Shown: piece after piece, positions 13,625-15,446 of the stretch
How the letters are laid out: every line of letters starts with the position of its first letter
How positions within the stretch are numbered: the first letter of the stretch is position 1
Source of the DNA: an uncultured Bacilli bacterium
GTDB lineage: Bacteria > Bacillota_I > Bacilli_A > RF39 > UBA660
Assembly: GCA_910586195.1 (NCBI GenBank)
Contig: CAJUHO010000030.1
Span: 1-15,446, forward strand
Length of the DNA: 15,446 bases
Reading direction: 5' to 3'
The notes under the pieces: model-generated
Database searches by the model: none
The model's input: the letters and a program-made list of their open reading frames with translations, nothing else
What the model was told of the DNA's origin: nothing
Made by a program: the position numbers and the translations under genes

Positions 13625-13942
13625 TTGGCAAAATTACCAAAAATTTATCAAAATACTATTGAAAAGGAAATTCATAATAATACCAAAGTATATTATGGAA
13701 AAAATAATACGGATAGTGAAGGAGAAAATATAGATATATATCAGGACTCTAAAAGTGTTACAAATATTATTGATGAGATTTTTGCACTTCCAACATATTC
13801 TTTTAATATTAATCTTATAATTCATACAAAAGAAAAGATATATGATACTAGCTTAATTGCAAAATCTAAAGGGGCTGTTATTACTTTTGATAATAATATA
13901 ATACCGATAGCAGATATTATAAAGATTGAAAAAAAGTCATAA
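13625..13942 (+). CDS. Hypothetical small protein, likely TTG start
   Basis: About 105 residues. AAGGGGTGA (13611-13619) is spaced correctly for TTG 13625, giving (M)AKLPKIYQNTIEKEI. The GTG at 13616 lies inside that ribosome site and is less likely. The basic start is followed by a polar stretch, then an alpha/beta-looking C-terminal half (about residues 45-105) with strands FNINLIIHTKEKIYDTSLIA, GAVITFDN and IIPIADIIKIEK, perhaps a small beta-rich domain. There is no signal peptide or membrane segment. I do not recognise the family. It lies between rodA and two spore coat genes, and a SigE-like promoter reading would make it a sporulation gene. Confidence 0.65.
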   Translation: MAKLPKIYQNTIEKEIHNNTKVYYGKNNTDSEGENIDIYQDSKSVTNIIDEIFALPTYSFNINLIIHTKEKIYDTSLIAKSKGAVITFDNNIIPIADIIKIEKKS

Positions 13943-13968
13943 AAAAATTGCAAAAATGCAATTTTTTT
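13941..13968. terminator. Bidirectional terminator overlapping both stop codons
   Basis: A perfect 12-base stem: seven A plus TTGCA (13941-13952) with TGCAA plus seven T (13957-13968), and a four-A loop. The plus-strand stop TAA (13940-13942) overlaps the first bases and the minus-strand stop of the coat gene (13969-13967) the last. It serves the two convergent genes. Confidence 0.85.
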
Positions 13969-14383
13969 AGCAAAGATCAATGTAAGTGTCAGCATAGCAC
14001 TTGATAGCGCCTACACAATCTAGATTAATTGTAACGAAATCATTAGTTGCATTATATACTGTTACACCATTTTCTACAGTTGTACAAAGAATACGGCAAC
14101 TGCAGCAACAATCATCTAAGGATTCTACTCGAAAGACTGTGCTGGTTCCGGTATTTCCATTGACAGTATATGGGAAACTCCACATATTTCCAGTACAACA
14201 GTTATATAGGCTAATAGGACGTGTATTATAGCAAGTAAATCTTTTTTCTGGTCCTAAGTAAGGTTTATCACAACCTGTAGCACTACATTTTGGATGATCA
14301 TGATGTTGAAGATTTACAATCGTCTCTAGAATGTCATGTAAGCATTCACAAGATTCAATATTTTCATTTTTTTTATCACACAT
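13967..14383 (-). CDS. CotY/CotZ-family spore coat protein (paralogue A)
   Basis: A 138-residue Cys-rich protein with 16 cysteines and the CotY/CotZ/ExsY layout: a short N-terminal helical part with CECLHDILETIVNLQ, then CSATGCDKPYLG, a CYNTRPISLY motif, STVFRVESLDDCCCSCRIL and a closing VTINLDCVGAIKCYAD. These proteins self-assemble into disulphide-linked crystalline layers of the spore crust or exosporium. AAAGGAG precedes the start on the minus strand. It is the second gene of a two-gene operon, 17 bases after paralogue B. The family assignment is by motif recall; with SpoIVFA/FB nearby it supports a spore-forming host. Confidence 0.85.
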   Translation of the reverse strand: MCDKKNENIESCECLHDILETIVNLQHHDHPKCSATGCDKPYLGPEKRFTCYNTRPISLYNCCTGNMWSFPYTVNGNTGTSTVFRVESLDDCCCSCRILCTTVENGVTVYNATNDFVTINLDCVGAIKCYADTYIDLC

Positions 14384-14400
14384 AACAAATATTCTCCTTT

Positions 14401-14805
14401 CTAGATACAGTCAAGTCTAATGTCACTTAGACACTTTAGGGCACAAATGCAATTGAGATTGACAGTTACAAAACTGCTAGTTTTTTGATATGGCGTTGCA
14501 GGGTCTTCGGCACTAGGTGCTAAAACACGCAAAGTTGCACAACATCCACATACATTTTCTACTCGAAAGACACTACTAGTATTTGTTGTTCCATTTACTT
14601 CATAAGTAGAAGTAAATAGACTATTGTCTTTGGTGTATAATGTAATAGGACGTGTGTTATAGCATAAAGTGTTAGTTCTCTCACCTAGGTAAGATTTTGT
14701 ACAACCTTCTTCGACGCATATATCATCACTAGCATTTTTTTGTAGAATGTCAATTACTTTTAGTATTTTTGCTAAACAGCAATTATCATTTTTTTCTTTA
14801 GACAT
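14401..14805 (-). CDS. CotY/CotZ-family spore coat protein (paralogue B)
   Basis: A 134-residue protein, clearly a paralogue of its neighbour. Shared blocks are CCLAKILKVIDILQ versus CECLHDILETIVNLQ, GCTKSYLG, LCYNTRPITLY, SSVFRVENVCGCCATLRVL and FVTVNLNCICALKCLSD. It has 12 cysteines, fewer than paralogue A, and lacks the CCC run. It is expected in the outer spore coat or crust, where the two may co-assemble. GAGGAG precedes the ATG on the minus strand. It is the first gene of the operon, with a SigK-like promoter upstream (14834-14861). The pair probably arose by tandem duplication and then diverged at the cysteines. Confidence 0.85.
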   Translation of the reverse strand: MSKEKNDNCCLAKILKVIDILQKNASDDICVEEGCTKSYLGERTNTLCYNTRPITLYTKDNSLFTSTYEVNGTTNTSSVFRVENVCGCCATLRVLAPSAEDPATPYQKTSSFVTVNLNCICALKCLSDIRLDCI

Positions 14806-14833
14806 ATTATCTCTCCTCTATCTATTTCTAATA

Positions 14834-14861
14834 TAGGATATTCTAACAAATATCTTTTGTG
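14834..14861 (-). promoter_or_regulatory. SigK-like promoter of the coat operon
   Basis: On the minus strand, CACA (14861-14858, fitting the mACm -35) is followed 16 bases after its AC by AATATCCTA (14842-14834), which matches the SigK -10 CATANNNTA at all but the first position. The start would fall near 14827, ~20 bases before the ATG. Late coat genes are SigK-dependent in Bacillus. One mismatch and a short motif keep this tentative. Confidence 0.45.
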
Positions 14862-14931
14862 TCTTATGAACACCTATATAATTATATGTATTAGAAAATA
14901 ATAATTTCTTTCTTTTTTATAAATTTATTGA

Positions 14932-14937
14932 TATAAT
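14932..14937 (+). promoter_or_regulatory. -10 element before the EIIB-like gene
   Basis: TATAAT at 14932-14937, with a poor -35 (TTTCTT, 14909-14914, 17-base spacer). The start site would fall very near the ribosome site GGTGAT (14943-14948), giving a very short leader. Confidence 0.4.
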
Positions 14938-14953
14938 GATAGTGGTGATAAAA

Positions 14954-15259
14954 ATGGAAAATGTAATTATAATAGTTGTATTATTAATTATTTTGCTTGC
15001 GATTTTAAAGGCTACGAAAAAGGATGCTGAGCTTGATTTTAACAAATTAGTGGAATATTTAGGGGGAAAGGAAAACATTATTGAAACAGAGATTAATTTA
15101 TCTCGTTTTAGAGCGACTTTAAAGGATATTAGTAAAGCGAATAAAGATGGTATTCAAAAGTTAGGTGCTAAGGGAGTTGTAGAGATTGATAATCAATTAA
15201 AAATAATTTTGGGACCAAATTCGAAACAATTAAAGAAGTATATTGATGATTTGAAGTAA
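14954..15259 (+). CDS. Membrane-anchored PTS EIIB-like domain protein without the active cysteine
   Basis: A 101-residue protein: one N-terminal membrane segment (~4-19), then a glucose-type PTS EIIB fold (~28-101). LVEYLGGKENI, SRFRATLKD, GIQKLGAKGVVEIDNQLKIILGP follow the family pattern GGxxNI...CxTRLRxTxKD...LGAxGVxxxGNxxQxIxGP closely. The position of the phosphorylated cysteine is N48 and CxTRLR reads NLSRFR, so it cannot take part in phosphoryl transfer the usual way. It may be a scaffold, sensor or allosteric partner. ATG 14954 is chosen over 14936 because GGTGAT at 14943-14948 fits it. It stands alone between a divergent coat operon and a terminator. The family call is strong, the role unknown. 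Confidence 0.8.
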   Translation: MENVIIIVVLLIILLAILKATKKDAELDFNKLVEYLGGKENIIETEINLSRFRATLKDISKANKDGIQKLGAKGVVEIDNQLKIILGPNSKQLKKYIDDLK

Positions 15260-15325
15260 TAAGATAAATAAGAAAGTTTTAATGGATAAAATTGATTAGG
15301 TGGGAATGAGAGTATATAAAATGAT

Positions 15326-15377
15326 AAAAAAATGTAGAAAATCTGTGAGCAAAGACAGAGGACTCTACATTTTTTTT
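15326..15377 (+). terminator. Two-tier terminator hairpin after the EIIB-like gene
   Basis: Outer stem AAAAAAATGTAGA (15326-15338) pairs with TCTACATTTTTTT (15364-15376). An inner stem TCTGT (15342-15346)/ACAGA (15355-15359) lies within. Eight T residues end it at 15377. The nested shape and the 66-base gap from the stop are unusual for a plain terminator. Confidence 0.75.
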
Positions 15378-15393
15378 GTTTGTAAATAAAAAT

Positions 15394-15416
15394 TCATAAA
15401 GGTAAATCCTTTATGA
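15394..15416. repeat. 9-base inverted repeat
   Basis: TCATAAAGG (15394-15402) and CCTTTATGA (15408-15416) form a perfect inverted repeat around TAAAT. There is no T-run on either side, so an operator or an RNA hairpin of the next transcription unit is as likely as a terminator. Confidence 0.5.
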
Positions 15417-15446
15417 TAAGGTAAGAAAAAGTTATATTCTACTAAA

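Noticed and set aside
14001..14231. Plus-strand ORF of 76 residues opposite coat gene A
   Set aside because: Antisense to a coat gene with recognisable motifs; no ribosome site or domain.
15306..15389. 27-codon basic ORF starting MRVYKMIKK through the last terminator
   Set aside because: AGGTGG is too close to the ATG and the ORF is made by the terminator stem itself; probably chance.

Overview
The window is AT-rich bacterial DNA with TGA used as a stop, strong GGAGG/GGGTGA-type ribosome binding sites, tightly packed genes and Firmicute sporulation genes. It fits a low-GC, spore-forming Firmicute (Bacilli/Erysipelotrichia-like, perhaps an uncultured gut lineage). The lineage is inferred from gene content and style, not from a marker gene. 

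Layout. (1) 1-414 is the 3' end of a gene with a formylglycine-generating-enzyme-like (SUMF1) C-terminus. (2) 618-4085 is one tight operon: a 136-residue exported protein, three different polytopic membrane proteins and a BcrA/LanF-type ABC ATPase. It looks like a secreted peptide with a dedicated export or self-immunity ABC system; I know no characterised system with this exact make-up. (3) 4185-4883 encodes a sigma factor of the SigE/SigK type that lacks a pro-sequence, behind a near-consensus SigA promoter. (4) 4973-8889 is a reduced version of the Bacillus spoIIB-maf-radC-mreBCD-minCD-spoIVFAB cluster: SpoIIB-like SPOR protein, radC, mreC, mreD, spoIVFA, spoIVFB; maf, mreB, minC and minD are absent. 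A perfect Spo0A box lies before the spoIIB-like gene and a near-perfect SigE promoter before spoIVFA. spoIVFB appears to start at an ATT codon. (5) 9045-10046 holds a GDPD-like protein without its catalytic residues and a small charged gene interrupted by an apparent frameshift. (6) 10047-10544 is intergenic, with terminators and a minus-strand tRNA-Ala(UGC). (7) 10545-12398 holds a YjdF/DUF2238-like membrane protein and a CpoA/LafB-like glycolipid glycosyltransferase. (8) 12406-13536 (minus) is rodA. (9) 13625-13942 is an unrecognised small protein. (10) 13967-14805 (minus) is a pair of Cys-rich CotY/CotZ-type spore coat proteins with a SigK-like promoter. (11) 14954-15259 is a membrane-anchored EIIB-like domain without its phosphorylatable cysteine.

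The genes fall into three themes. The first is endospore formation: Spo0A box, SpoIIB-like, SpoIVFA/FB, coat proteins and SigE/SigK-like promoters. The second is cell shape and envelope synthesis: MreC, MreD, RodA and the glycolipid glycosyltransferase. The third is an accessory export locus, 618-4085. Several proteins keep a familiar fold but have lost their catalytic residues (GDPD-like, EIIB-like), which suggests structural or regulatory reuse.
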